Assembly: GCA_034440615.1 (NCBI GenBank)
Contig: JAOTOM010003818.1
Coordinates: forward strand, 1 to 64,000
Source: Ashinkailepas kermadecensis
Taxonomy: Eukaryota > Arthropoda > Thecostraca > Neolepadidae
Length of the DNA: 64,000 nucleotides
Reading direction: 5' to 3'
Under the pieces are notes generated by a model. That model was given only the letters and a program-made list of their open reading frames with translations. It searched no databases and was not told the origin of the DNA. Below, piece after piece: positions 12,860-22,747 of the stretch. The position numbers and the translations under genes were made by a program. Numbering within the stretch: the first letter of the stretch is position 1; each line of letters begins with the position of its first letter.

Positions 12860-13770
12860 CATTCCTGCTGGCAACCTTTCCTATCTTAGTGGCCTTGTTA
12901 TTTCCCGGGGCCGTCTTCGAGCCTTCTTTTCCGCCTGGGAGCCATCTTTTCCGCCTGGGAGCCATCTCTCTTATCCAATGGCCTTTCTCTCCTATTTTAG
13001 GGGCCTCCTCGTTCATCATGGGGTCTCATTTCCAGTCTTGTGTCGTTCTCTTCCGAATTAGCTGCCTCCTGCCACGTCTCTGGATCATCCTTTTCTATCT
13101 CGGTGGAACCTCACCCGTTTGGGGCCTGCTTTTGCGTCTCCGAAACCTCATCTCATATCCAATGGCTTCCTTTTCCGTCTTGGGGCCTCCTTTCCGGTGT
13201 TGGGGCCTCCTTTGCAATCCTGGTTGCCTCCGTGTCATTTTTGACACTCTCTTGATTTCTGGGGATTCCTACCCTCTCTTAGGTGACTCCTTTTTCAAAT
13301 TAGGGGCCTCCTCTCACGTCATGGGGGCCTCCTTATCTGTGTTTGGAGCCTCATTATCCTCTTAGCAGGGTGCTTTTGCGTCCTAGTCCTAAATCTTCTC
13401 TTCCAGGTTCCTCCTCTTCCAAAATATGGGCCTCATCTGGCTGGTCTCGGTGGCCTTCTCTCATTCCTGCGGAGACCTTCTTACCCGTCTTGGGGCCCCT
13501 ATTGCGTCCGGAGAAATCTCCCCTATCAGGTCTTAATTTTATATTGCAGGGGCATCCTCTTCCGTCTTGGGGGCCTCGTTTTCCAACTTAAGAATATCCT
13601 GCCACCCATCGGAAGCCTTCTCGTCTAACCTGGGTGGCTTCTTGCCCGTCTCGGTGGCATCCTTTCCGTCCTGAGGGCCTCCTTTTCATGCTGGGGTCTC
13701 CTTTTCGTCCTGGGGCTACCTTCCAATCTCTGTTCTATGTCTTAGGGGCCTCCTTTTCGTCCGGCGGCGC
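11385..13770 (+). repeat. Degenerate ~30-bp repeat (GGGGCCTCCT..TCTTG)
   Basis: The words GGGGCCTCCTCTCACGTCTT, GGGCCTCCTTTTCCGTC and similar recur every 28-36 bp, with strong divergence, from about 11385 to 11975 and again from 12876 to 13770. The array is split by the nested element at 11984-12867. Word content resembles the repeats at 1.8-2.7 kb. Confidence 0.75.
11976..12875 (+). mobile_element. 884-bp hAT-like non-autonomous element with 8-bp TSD
   Basis: The element is 11984-12867, flanked by perfect CTGGCAAC repeats at 11976-11983 and 12868-12875. The left end reads CAGGGATGCGGAGCCGG. The reverse-complemented right end reads CAGGAATGCGGAGCCGG (16 of 17 match). Both subterminal regions are (GGCTCC)n-type hexamer arrays (about 12010-12165 and 12738-12860) that share AAAATGTCCCGGCGGCTCC-type segments. 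The interior, about 12170-12725, is unrelated and carries an ATACC microsatellite at 12638-12660. No transposase frame is present; apparent Arg/Leu or Gly/Ser-rich frames are hexamer-repeat translations. It interrupts the ~30-bp repeat array, so it is younger than its host sequence. Confidence 0.88.
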
Positions 13771-13845
13771 CCCCCCCCCCAGTTTCACGGCACGGGGGGG
13801 GGCGATTTCCCCCTGCCCCCCGGTGGCGACGCCCTTGGCCAGATA

Positions 13846-14076
13846 CACCCATTGTGTGACTGTAGTATGGGATGGAACGTAAAAGCTTCCACATTTCAAT
13901 GGATTTTCACAATTGGACACATCACACAGATATCCAACTATTTCAGTGAGATGTAAGGGTATTCTCGGTGCTGGCATTCAACATAGCAAAACACTTGTTT
14001 CCATCATTTATTATGGTAGCATGGATGCCTTAATGAAGTCCACACCCTATTATATCAACTCCATAACCTGACCATA
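13846..14076. other. No recognisable feature
   Basis: Short flank of the 7.1-kb element. No gene or repeat seen. Confidence 0.5.
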
Positions 14077-14112
14077 TTATTAGGTTAGGCTGGATTAGGT
14101 TAGGTTAGGTTA
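14077..14112 (+). repeat. Interstitial TTAGG-like repeat
   Basis: About six TTAGG or variant units (TTAGGTTAGGCTGGATTAGG then TTAGGTTAGGTTATG). TTAGG is the ancestral arthropod telomere unit. The tract is short and imperfect, so it gives only a weak lineage hint. Confidence 0.6.
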
Positions 14113-15243
14113 TGTTTTCCTATTTAATTACTATACCGTTAAAACATACGGCACAGCATCGCTCTATGGTGATTGTGAAATCGGGCCCAGCACATACGAC
14201 ATAAAGCTAGATGTTCATAGGCAGTGACAAGGATTGAAACTTGCTAATTTTGGCAGAACATTTTGTCCCCAAAATATCATTTGAGCAATGGTAAATCTGA
14301 AAACCAGACATTGAAAATGAAGTGGCTGAAATCCAAGTTTTTTTTTGCGGGGGGGGGGGCTACTCCTCTGTCCTGTCCAAACGTATCGCGTCCCTGGTTT
14401 GTCACCCACCCACTCCAATTTCGAAACCGTGGCTATACACATGCTCACTATAATCCCCTGCATCTTTTGGCTTTTTCGGAATTTTTGCTCAGGGGCTTTT
14501 TGAAATCTTGACGTCGTAGCCTAAGGCCACGTAACCTACTTTAATATTCGGGACAGTAACAATGCTATGTGAAAAATACACAACTCATGTTTCACATATT
14601 GTCTTGCGAAGCAAGAGATAAAAATAGGACTTTCCTCTTAACTAGCTGTACATAGCTGTTCTCAATTACGTATGGATTTACCCCTCTTGCGCTAGTTTAT
14701 CGTGACTTTTTTTTAAATATGTGTATGAAACGGTATATTGCTAAAATACAGGTTTGTGTATTTGGTATTTGTGTTTGTATTTGTATTCTTAACTTTCCAG
14801 GCACGTGAAGGGATGAGAAGGATGGTCATTTTATCCTGAGTGTTGTGTTGCAGGAGTGTTCCAACTCGTGGTGAGGTCAATGGTTACAAAGAAATGGCAA
14901 GCTGTCTCCGAATGGTAGTAGGCAGATGATTTATGAGCTACACCTTACGAGAGATTACGGGAAGAGCAATGCATCCACAACATAGCAATGGCATGCTGAT
15001 GGCTGAGAAACCGTTCGCACAACCCATGTATCGCATCACGAGAGTAGAAGCTGCAAATGTAATGGGATATCGGGAAGGGCACAGGCGGCGGTAGCGCCCA
15101 GATCACGCTGCACGTGACAAGGAAAGCTGTGAGTGCATGATGTACAAGGGTGAGGAGACCCATTCAACGACAAATGGAATAGACCAAAATAACACCCCAC
15201 AGTTTATATTTCGAATAGGATATATTTATAGGGTTGTTTTATC
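14113..15243. other. No recognisable gene; one G run
   Basis: Contains a G run at about 14348-14360 followed by sequence ending CGCGTCCCTG (near 14394), which resembles a hAT-like end in reverse. No partner end or TSD found. Otherwise unremarkable. Confidence 0.45.
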
Positions 15244-15428
15244 ACTCCAATGTGGCGTGGACGAGTAGTCTAGGGGTAAGTCGCTCGTCTCACAATCGAA
15301 AGATTGTGGGTTCGAGTCTCACCTGTCGCGACTCTTTGCCCGCGACCGATCGGTGTGAGAGATTGGCGACGCTACATGACTCAACGGTCGACGTGTCGTA
15401 AAACCAACAACCAACCAACTCTAATGTG
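15244..15428 (+). mobile_element. tRNA-derived SINE (Val-like head)
   Basis: The element is 15255-15417, flanked by ACTCCAATGTG (15244-15254) and ACTCTAATGTG (15418-15428), 10 of 11 matching. The head has box A-like TAGTCTAGGGGTA and box B GGTTCGAGTCT. The anticodon loop CTCACAA would give CAC (Val). The core carries CGATCGGTGTGAGAGATTGG and CAACGGTCGACGTGTCGT, and the tail is AACCAACAACCAACCAACT. Same family as the copies at 37.9, 45.7, 47.2 and 47.8 kb. Confidence 0.9.
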
Positions 15429-15730
15429 ACTGTGCAATTTCTAAACAGTTTGGTACGCAAGTTCAGTTTTTCTCGGAATTGACAGACAATAAAGATTGTG
15501 GCCTCCATCCTGGAAAGAAAAAAAAAGAAATAGAATTGTGTGCACCAATGCATTTTTGAACCTGCTATTACCCATTGTGTCTTTAGGCAAGTTGTTTCTT
15601 TCCACGAACTTTGTTCATTTTGCTATTGTGACCTGGTTACTTAAGGTCACGTATCCTTTCCTCAATTTTCTACCATTAACACTTCTTTTTGCTTTGGAAA
15701 ATGCATGACCTGAAATCGATTATTACTCTG
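15429..15730. other. No recognisable feature
   Basis: Short unremarkable stretch between the SINE and the next element. Confidence 0.5.
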
Positions 15731-16046
15731 TCAGAAGCATGGATGGATCCAAGGGGTGAAGGGGCGGCCCCTCCCCTAAGACTCGAAACATGCCCCTTCA
15801 ACTGGAAAAGGTGCCCGTCTCGGAGATTAGAGGGCATCTGCAATTTTCTTCGGCGAAAGACTGAAGTTCGTTACGAAAGTTCATTGCATCTCTACATACG
15901 TCTCTTACCGAAAATGCTTCCCTATGGGAGGCCTGAGTACACCACTCCTCAAAATTCCCTGCACCATGCGCCCCCTCCCCTTCGCACCTCATAACAATTA
16001 CGCCCCTCTCTCCTCGCGAAATCCTTGATCCGCCACTTGTCAGAAG
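15731..16046 (+). mobile_element. 302-bp hAT-like MITE
   Basis: The element is 15738-16039, flanked by TCAGAAG (15731-15737 and 16040-16046; an eighth base differs). The left end is CATGGATGGATCCAAGGGG. The reverse-complemented right end is CAAGTGGCGGATCAAGG. The ends share the GGATC core but match imperfectly. Both ends pass inward into G-rich sequence like the other hAT-like ends here. Too short to encode a transposase. Confidence 0.6.
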
Positions 16047-16287
16047 GAAAGGAATGCAAAGGTTTTCACCTGATACCATATATTTCTGCATCCATGTCAG
16101 TCCTGGAAAAATCATGTTTGATTTGCTATATGATCACGAATGGTGCATAATATTATCCATGTAATTTTGCATGTACGACTGAAATCGTTAATGCACTGTC
16201 TGCGATCTTTCCACTGGTCAACTTCCACACAAAGCCGCCTGCACCGTGCCGTTCTGGGGTAAAACGAAGCCTCCTTCATTAGCAATT

Positions 16288-16524
16288 GCGTCTATCATAA
16301 TGGCAGTATGCTGGGTTTACACTTTCCACTCGCACATTACGTTTCTTATAAATGCAGTGTGACGGGATTGCTTTCTTCACTAGAACATTACGTCTCTTAT
16401 AATGGCAGTGTGCCAGGTTTACCTTCTCCACTCGCATATTACGTCTCTTATGATGGCAGTGTGCCGGGTTTACCTTCTCCACTCGAACATTACGTCTCTT
16501 ATAATGGCAGTGTGCCGGGTTTAT
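16288..16524 (+). repeat. 51-bp minisatellite, ~4.6 copies
   Basis: Unit words CACTCGNACATTACGTCTCT and TATAATGGCAGTGTGCCGGG repeat every 51 bp. As 51 is a multiple of three, a plus frame (16308-16541) reads a 17-residue repeat (VPGLPSPLAYYVSYDGS-like), and a minus frame reads another. No other coding evidence. Confidence 0.9.
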
Positions 16525-16530
16525 CCGACA

Positions 16531-18160
16531 TGCCTGATTAAAAAAGTGGTTTGTATCAGTTGCCACTCATGGCTCACGTCTCGTTGACCTTCACATTACA
16601 TTCGCGTGCCCTCCCTGGGCAGAAATTTATGGCATGCCTGAGACCGATAGATGGTAGACAGCATCGGATGCCACACTTTTAATCACCAGACTTCATGCGC
16701 AACCTATCGCGTCCAGTGCTTCCATCTGGCCGCAAACGCCATCGACGAGAGTGACAAAAATGTTTCAAGCAGAAAATGTCCACAGCAGAAAATGTCCCCG
16801 GCAAAAAACCGACATGAGCAAACTGCAACCTAGATGAACTGATATCGGGCAATGGGCAGGATTGTCTGGAGCCGTCACACCGGCCAGAGTGATGGCTTGC
16901 TTGCCGCATGATATCACCCATTTAGGACGATATTATCAACGATAATTACCGTATTCCACATCGCTGATAGACACGCATACATAATGGGCTGTGAGCTTCC
17001 CTTGGGCGGGCGTTGCAGCCTCACACCAAAAGCAAGCGTTGGTGTGGCATGTGACCTCAATATTTTCAAGTCAGCTTGACGAAATATTCTGCTCGCCCAA
17101 AGTTCAGTGATACATTCAAAACACATCCACCTCCATACCGCTCGACATTTTCCTCGACGAACATAGCCAAGAACTTCCAACCCTTTGTGATGCATGCTGA
17201 ATTGTTCGCAAGCGAATTTTAGTTGCGATATCAAGGTGTTTTCCATGTCCACAGGCCAGCACATAGTCATTTCCGTCGTGCCGCCACCCAATCCCCATGC
17301 AATCAAGTTAAAAAGTCAGCTGCTCGTAGATGCAGTCAAGCATCTACGATTTTCTAGAAAGGTAGACAACCTTACAGGAAATGTGTTTTGGTGCAGTCAT
17401 TGGGACTAGGGCATCCCAAATACGAAAAAGTATTTTATTTAATTATTTGGTCATTTTTTCGTTCATTCGTTGCTTAAAAGTGCAATAAAGATATTGCAAT
17501 GTCCATGTCGTGCCTCATGGTTAATTGGTGATTGTAAAATATGTGGTATTCTGATGCATTTATTGGCATTGCTTGGTCACTACAAGAACGTACGTAAAAC
17601 GACGCCCGTGGTCGTCAACGTTCTACTGGAAACATCGAGTATGATGCGGCTAAGGTGGTCCGAGATGCTCTGAGGTCAGTGAACTCAGTCTGATCCATGG
17701 GAGTCGTGTCGGAAGGTGGATGACGTCACCCGTCCAGTCGATTCGGCACCACCGGGCTACGAAGTTGTGTGCATGCCCTCACACTGAGGATGACGTGCTG
17801 CTGGTGTCGCGCACAGACGACTCGACTGGGCAAGTGATGCGCGCGTTTGGCGCGCCGCTGGACTGTGCCCGCACCCACCGTGCGGCCGCTGGCGCCGCCC
17901 CTGCAGCGGCGTTTTTGTTCACGAGAGAGTAGGCTGGTGAATGGCTGACGGCGGCGTAAAAACAGCGTCGGCCGGCGGAGTCTCCGCCGACGGCGTTCCT
18001 CGACGTCGGGCCTGGCATCGACCAGCGGCCACGGCGGCCGCCGCCCACCTGAGCCTGGTCTACACAACGGTCACACGCGTCCAGCATGCTCCACTCGAGT
18101 AACTGCGTGTCGTGGTGCCTTCAGGAGCAGCCCCTCGCCCATGTCTTCCACAAAGTAAAT
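16531..18160. other. No recognisable gene; CpG-rich block at 17840-18070
   Basis: The 130-codon minus frame at 16914-17306 has no motif I recognise. The CpG-rich segment 17840-18070 keeps several conflicting frames open. No repeats of note. Confidence 0.45.
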
Positions 18161-18257
18161 GTATTTGCATCGTACTGGAACTCAATATCATGCAATTCAT
18201 GGAGATACCATCATGCACGTCGAACGAGAAATTCGCTAGCATTACATAGAGGTTTCT

Positions 18258-19029
18258 ATGAGTTTCAACTTGAAACATAATTCTCAAATTCCCATCGAAA
18301 CTCGACTCATTTTTTACGAATATCAAAAGGCCCACCCACAACACACGTACCTCTACACTGACGGCTCCCATGCCAACGACGGTGCGGGAGCCGCCTGGGC
18401 GGGTGCGGGTGCGGTGGGCCCAACACTGGCCAAACGAAATAAACACCACACCTTTCGGTGTGTACAGCAGAGTTGGTAGCCACACTAACCTGCCTGCAAC
18501 ACATCACTGAACACCACATCACCACACCCGCCATCATCTGCACTGACTCACGTTCCTCTGCTGACGCCCTCGCAGCAGTACACATCACCACCCATCCCAC
18601 ACTCCACGCTATCCGACACCGCAATCATGCCAACCACGCACACCTCCAACCTACAGGTCACATGGGCATCCAGGGCCACGAGCGGACGAATGGTCTCGCC
18701 CGTCAGGCCGTCGACTCCCCACCGCCCACTGTCTGCCGGTGCTCCCGTTGAGTTCCTGTCCCTGGCCAACATTGCGCTCGAAAACATCTCCAGACATGCT
18801 GAAACCACAAAACATCACACATACACAATACCCGTCCTATCTAAATGGTCCTCATCCCACGAATGATCCCCATCCCATGCTGAATTTATCACGTCGCCCC
18901 ATTTCCGCTCACTTCGCGACACATCACCTTCCACTGTCGTTGCGTACACTTCTCGAGGATGAGCACCCGGCGCTTCTCAACCTCCTTTTCGAGTTCCTCT
19001 ATAGCAATAGATTAGCGCACTCCATTTGA
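18258..19029 (+). pseudogene. LINE remnant: RNase H domain and 3' end
   Basis: Frame-broken 3' part of a non-LTR retrotransposon. An RNase H-like domain begins with LYTDGSHANDGAGAAWAG (about 18350-18405, first catalytic Asp in TDGS). A one-base frameshift near 18455 shifts reading to a frame with TAELVATLTCLQ (catalytic Glu), ICTDSRSS (second Asp) and HMGIQGHERTNGLARQA (about 18660-18708). In the last motif the usual Asp (…AD.LA) is replaced by Asn, so the fourth acidic residue is missing. A further frame with many stops runs to about 19029 with no clear domain. RNase H after RT is typical of I-group clades (I, Loa and relatives). The upstream RT and endonuclease are absent, consistent with 5' truncation. 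Dead copy. Confidence 0.85.
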
Positions 19030-19066
19030 AGCTAAGCGCCACCATAACACGAAATTGGAACACTCC

Positions 19067-19281
19067 ATCTGAAGCATAGGTGTGTGTAGCTTTCTGAAAA
19101 TTACTGGGACGGCACAATAGGCGAAGGCAATGGGTGGGTTAAAATGGATTGGGGGGGGGGGGAGGCATACCACATAGGATGCCATGCTAAAGGTTGAGGT
19201 TATTGGGAGGATAAAGCCAACATGGGGGGGGGGGGCAAGTACCCTCCCAAAAGCATACAAAGCTGCAGCCCTGATATGAAG
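19067..19281 (+). mobile_element. ~199-bp hAT-like MITE
   Basis: Element 19075-19273 with TSD-like ATCTGAAG (19067-19074) and ATATGAAG (19274-19281), 7 of 8 matching. Left end CATAGGTGTGTGTAGC, right end reverse-complemented CAGGGCTGCAGC. Contains two long G runs (about 19150-19162 and 19226-19238). Related CTCCATTTGAAGCTAA words also lie just upstream at 19021, so the local duplication may be more complex than one insertion. Confidence 0.5.
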
Positions 19282-20261
19282 CTAAACGCTACTATTCTCT
19301 CCTTTCTCGCATGACACAAACACATGTAGGTCATCTTCCAATAGGCACGGGTCCAATTTGGGGAAGTGAACGGTTGTCCTATAAATTGCGCTTGGGGGTT
19401 TCCCTTTGGGTTTTACAAGCAGCTTGGCTTTCTTTCCGTTTGGCTTTTCCAAGCTTTAACTCTAACACAAGCTCACCTGTACGTCAAAGGTTGAGCCCGA
19501 ACGCCCACGGCTCTCCCTGGACGCCCGTGCCCCTGCTGCGTTTCCGGGTCGCTGGTGATTAGCGGAGCCTGTCTGGGGGCTGTGATGCTCGCCACTGTCC
19601 AAATGTATTATCGCGTGTCATGTATGTCTGTAGGTGTGTCCGGTATGTCATGTGTACATCTGCTCTCTGCGCCACTTTCTTTGTTTGCATCCTGCGTCTC
19701 TCATCTGTCCTACCTTGCTTGCCCGATACCGGATGCCACATAGCAAGTTTAACGTCACTTTCCTAAGTAAATTACATCCAGCAGATGCCACTCTGTCACT
19801 GCTAGGGAAGAGAAGTCTCACGCATGGTGAGACGTGATTGGCAAGTACTGTGGTGATATTTCATATTTATCTAGTGTGGAACTGTGTCGGATGCTCCATG
19901 ATACTTTTCTATCGATACTCCCAATACTTATCATCCATATCGAGATATATTGACGTTTAGACACCTCACGAGTTGCAAGGGATCCGGCTGTAGAAAGGAC
20001 ATAGGAAGCGATGAAAGGAAAAGTTATGTTGGATGTCAATTTCCACCCCACGGTCAGAATTTAAAGACACTGACTTGAAGCATGGAAATTGGATTGGTGG
20101 TGAACCTGATTTGTGGAGGTAAATGGCAACCATGTAAAGCGCCTGTCCCATGCATTCCCTTGGTACCGTCTTTTGTCTCTAGTTAGCGTCTGGTAGCACT
20201 CTGATCAAATAGCGCTTGCACGTGAACTAACTGAGAAGCATTACCAAAACTGTGTGAAGCT
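19282..20261. other. No recognisable feature
   Basis: About 1 kb without repeats or a supported coding frame. Confidence 0.5.
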
Positions 20262-20263
20262 TT

Positions 20264-20790
20264 CACCGTTGATTCGAGTGTTATTCACACTCACACCCCA
20301 CATGTCGGAGTGTTATTCACACTCACACCTCGCACGTCTGAATGTTATTCACACTACCAACCCACAGGTCCGAGTGTTATTCACACTCACACCCCACATG
20401 TCGGAGTGTTATTCACACTCACACCCCACATGTCGGAGTGTTATTCACACTCACACCCCACATGTCGGAGTGTTATTCACACTCACACCCCACATGTCGG
20501 AGTGTTGTTCACACTCACACCTCGCACGTCTGAATGTTATTCACACTACCAACCTACAAGTCCGAGTGTTATTCACACTCATACCTTACACATCTCAATC
20601 CTATTCACATTCACACCCCATGCGTTCAAGGATCATTGACTCTCACACCCCACACGTTCGAGTGCTATGCACACTCACGTCCCAGACGTCCGAGTGTTAT
20701 ATCGCACTCACACCCCACACATCTGTGCTTCGCATTCACACCCCACACGTTCGAGTGTGATTAACACTCATCCCGACACGTCCGAGTTGA
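20264..20790 (+). repeat. 32-bp minisatellite, ~16 copies
   Basis: Repeats of GTTATTCACACTCACACCCC followed by ACATGTCGGAGT. Central copies (about 20365-20520) are nearly identical, while outer copies have diverged. Variant units (CTACCAACC.CA.GTCCGA) recur about 192 bp apart, giving a weak higher-order pattern. Since 32 is not a multiple of three, all three plus frames read related Thr/His/Ser-rich repeats; these are not evidence of genes. Confidence 0.95.
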
Positions 20791-22003
20791 GTGGTATAAA
20801 ATATATGAATTGACTGAGAAACTCTGCTTTCTTGGTGTCTCAAAATGGCCAGTGGGTTCTCACGTTGCACCTCGGATACTGGGGAAGGGTGGCACCACCC
20901 GAGACAACCCCTCAGACAAAGCAGTGCCAGTGTGTGTAGTCCGGGCTCCGGCCCCTCTCTTAACGATGCATACTTTTTACTGTATAGTCTTTTTGGGGCT
21001 GATTCAGGTATTGTCGCTGGGTCACTCGCACGGAGGATCGTCATTTCTTTGGTATGACCTACCTAGAGGGGAGTCTTCGGCTAAAAATCTGTTGAGCGGG
21101 TGGGGTGAGGCGGTGGGGTCACTCGAGCACACTGAAGGAGCGCCTTTTCCTCTCAGGGGTTCTTTTTTCCTTCCAAGGGGGCGCATATTCCTCTTCGAGG
21201 AGCTCCTCTAGCTGCAAAAGTCTGCTAGGCGGGTGGGGGAGAGGAAGGTGTATTGGAGCCTTCCCTGAGGGGTGCCACCTTCCATTGGGCACATGCCCCC
21301 AGTGCCCCCTCGCCCTGTATCCGCCCCTGGGATTACCGTCTCCCAGTCGAGCAGTGCTGAGCCATGGCACCCATTGACCCAGGTCACACCATACAAAATG
21401 GCCGTGTGCGTTCCGTGCCAATAAGCAGCGATGTATTGGTGGTAGCCTTACTTCGAGAGCGAGACCGTCACAGTCCTTGGTGGATGCTGCCGGCTGAGCC
21501 TTCGAGACGGAACCAGAGATGAATAACCCCATCTAGCTGATTTGACGATCCCTCAAGTTCCCCCACCACTAGCTTTGTGGTTTGCTCCTTCAACTTTAAC
21601 AGCGATATTCACGTTATCGTATGTAACTGATTTCATTTTCTAATTCCCGAACTCCCCCCTCTCCCACACACACACTAAGAGCCAAAAATTGGGAGTTATT
21701 TTTCATGGGCAATACATTTTGCGAAGACAACTTATGTTCATCGCTTCCTGCACGAAACCGGCCTTACTTGCGCCTTTACGCCCACGTACCCCTCCACCTG
21801 GACAGTGGACACCGCCGTGCCGGGGGCACCCGAGCGGTCGGGCGGAGTCCGTCCGAGCAGCGAGACGGCCACGTTACCAGACGTCTCTGACGTCACACCG
21901 TGGTAGCGGCGCGTGTCGGCGAGACTGTACCGCGGCCGACGCACGTCGGCGAGACTGTACGGCCCGCTGCAGTGGCGGAGATACTGGCGACCTCCGGGAG
22001 GGA
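20791..22003. other. No recognisable gene; GC-rich block near 21780-22000
   Basis: CTGTATCCGCCCCTG at 21313-21327 resembles a hAT-like terminus in reverse (CAGGGGCGGATACAG) with no partner found. Overlapping frames at 20810-21211, 21119-21532 and 21689-22162 conflict with each other and have no domains. Confidence 0.4.
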
Positions 22004-22193
22004 CTGAGAGTGGCACAGTTGGCGGTGGTTGTGACTTCACGACGCACTCGGCAGCTGAAGCCACACGGCGTCGCCTGCCTCTCACCATGGCAGGAAGGGC
22101 GGGCACCGCGGGGAATCGAATCCCGTACCTCCGGCTTGCCAGACGCTCAGCTTAACCACTGAGCTACCGACGCCCTGAGACTGGCACAGATGG
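22004..22193 (-). mobile_element. Second tRNA-derived SINE family member
   Basis: Element about 22023-22174, read on minus. It is flanked by CTGAGAGTGGCACAGTTGG (22004-22022) and CTGAGACTGGCACAGATGG (22175-22193), 17 of 19 matching. The head, starting near 22174, has box A GTAGCTCAGTGG and box B GGGATTCGATTCC in the right order and spacing for a tRNA. The anticodon stem does not fold cleanly, so identity is unresolved (Ala/Gly-like). The ~80-bp body does not contain the core found in the other SINEs, and there is no clear A-rich or ACC-rich tail. An old tRNA pseudogene is the alternative; the flanking repeats favour a retroposed SINE. Confidence 0.7.
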
Positions 22194-22377
22194 TGGGCTT
22201 TGTGTGGGGCTTAGTGCCTTCATTGTTATGGACTCCGGATGCTGGACTTTCTTAAGCGGTCTAGTTTTATTCAAAACAGGAGGAAATGCACTCGAGCAAT
22301 GTTCCAGAATTCCTCGGAAGTTCATTCAGGAATAATGGTTACAACCCACTTTTGCTTCGCTTCGGTCCTGGCAACAG

Positions 22378-22745
22378 CAGTGGCGTAGCCAAAGGGGGAA
22401 GGGGGCAGCCCCTGGAGGGTCGGAGGGAACCCTGCAGGCGGCCGCCTTGAGGGGCCCGCAAGGACCCCTCAAGGTGACGGTGGGGCGGGCCCGTAAGGTC
22501 CCCCTGGGCCGACATAGGGCAAACGAAAGGGGCCCGGTCTGAAGGAAAGGGTTCTTGACCGATGAAGAGGGCCCGAGTCAGCGGAGAGTGCATTCAAAAA
22601 GATGTTGAGGGTCGTTGGCTGGGCAAACGTGACGGGCTTCTAGATTGACAGAGGGCCCCCGGATAGTTGGAAGGGCCCCGGGCTGACGGAGAGGACCCGA
22701 GTCAATAGATGAAGGGCCCCGGGCTGTCGTTGGCAGCCAGGGGCC
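22378..22745 (+). repeat. hAT-like terminus followed by GGGCCC-rich degenerate repeat
   Basis: Starts CAGTGGCGTAGCCAAAGGGG at 22378, followed by repeats built on GGGCCCG and GAGTCA.CGGAG (period roughly 28-32 bp). It abuts the truncated end of the minus-strand LINE near 22745. No right terminus or TSD (left candidate GGCAACAG) was found, so it may be a truncated relative of the 7.1-kb element. Confidence 0.5.
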
Positions 22746-22747
22746 AG

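Larger units (their letters stand above)
6714..13845 (+). mobile_element. Putative 7.1-kb hAT-like non-autonomous element
   Basis: The element proper is 6722-13837. It is flanked by the identical 8-bp repeat GCCAGATA (6714-6721 and 13838-13845). The left end begins CAGTGGCGTCGCCAC and the right end, reverse-complemented, begins CAAGGGCGTCGCCAC: 13 of 15 match, each followed inward by long G/C runs. An 8-bp TSD and a CA-initiated short terminal inverted repeat fit the hAT superfamily. No transposase-like frame is visible. The interior is mostly diverged short-period repeats, a large inverted repeat and a nested second element (11984-12867). The joint between the two ends is an inference: separate elements could fake it, but matching TIR and TSD 7.1 kb apart is unlikely by chance. 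Strand is arbitrary. Confidence 0.65.

Noticed and set aside
14077..14112. Telomere or telomere-proximal array
   Set aside because: Only about six imperfect units, internal to the window; insufficient for telomeric assignment.
20264..20790. CRISPR array
   Set aside because: Repeats are contiguous with no unique spacers, and the context is eukaryotic. The same applies to the 30-33-bp arrays at 37.8, 40.3, 44.3 and 58.5 kb.
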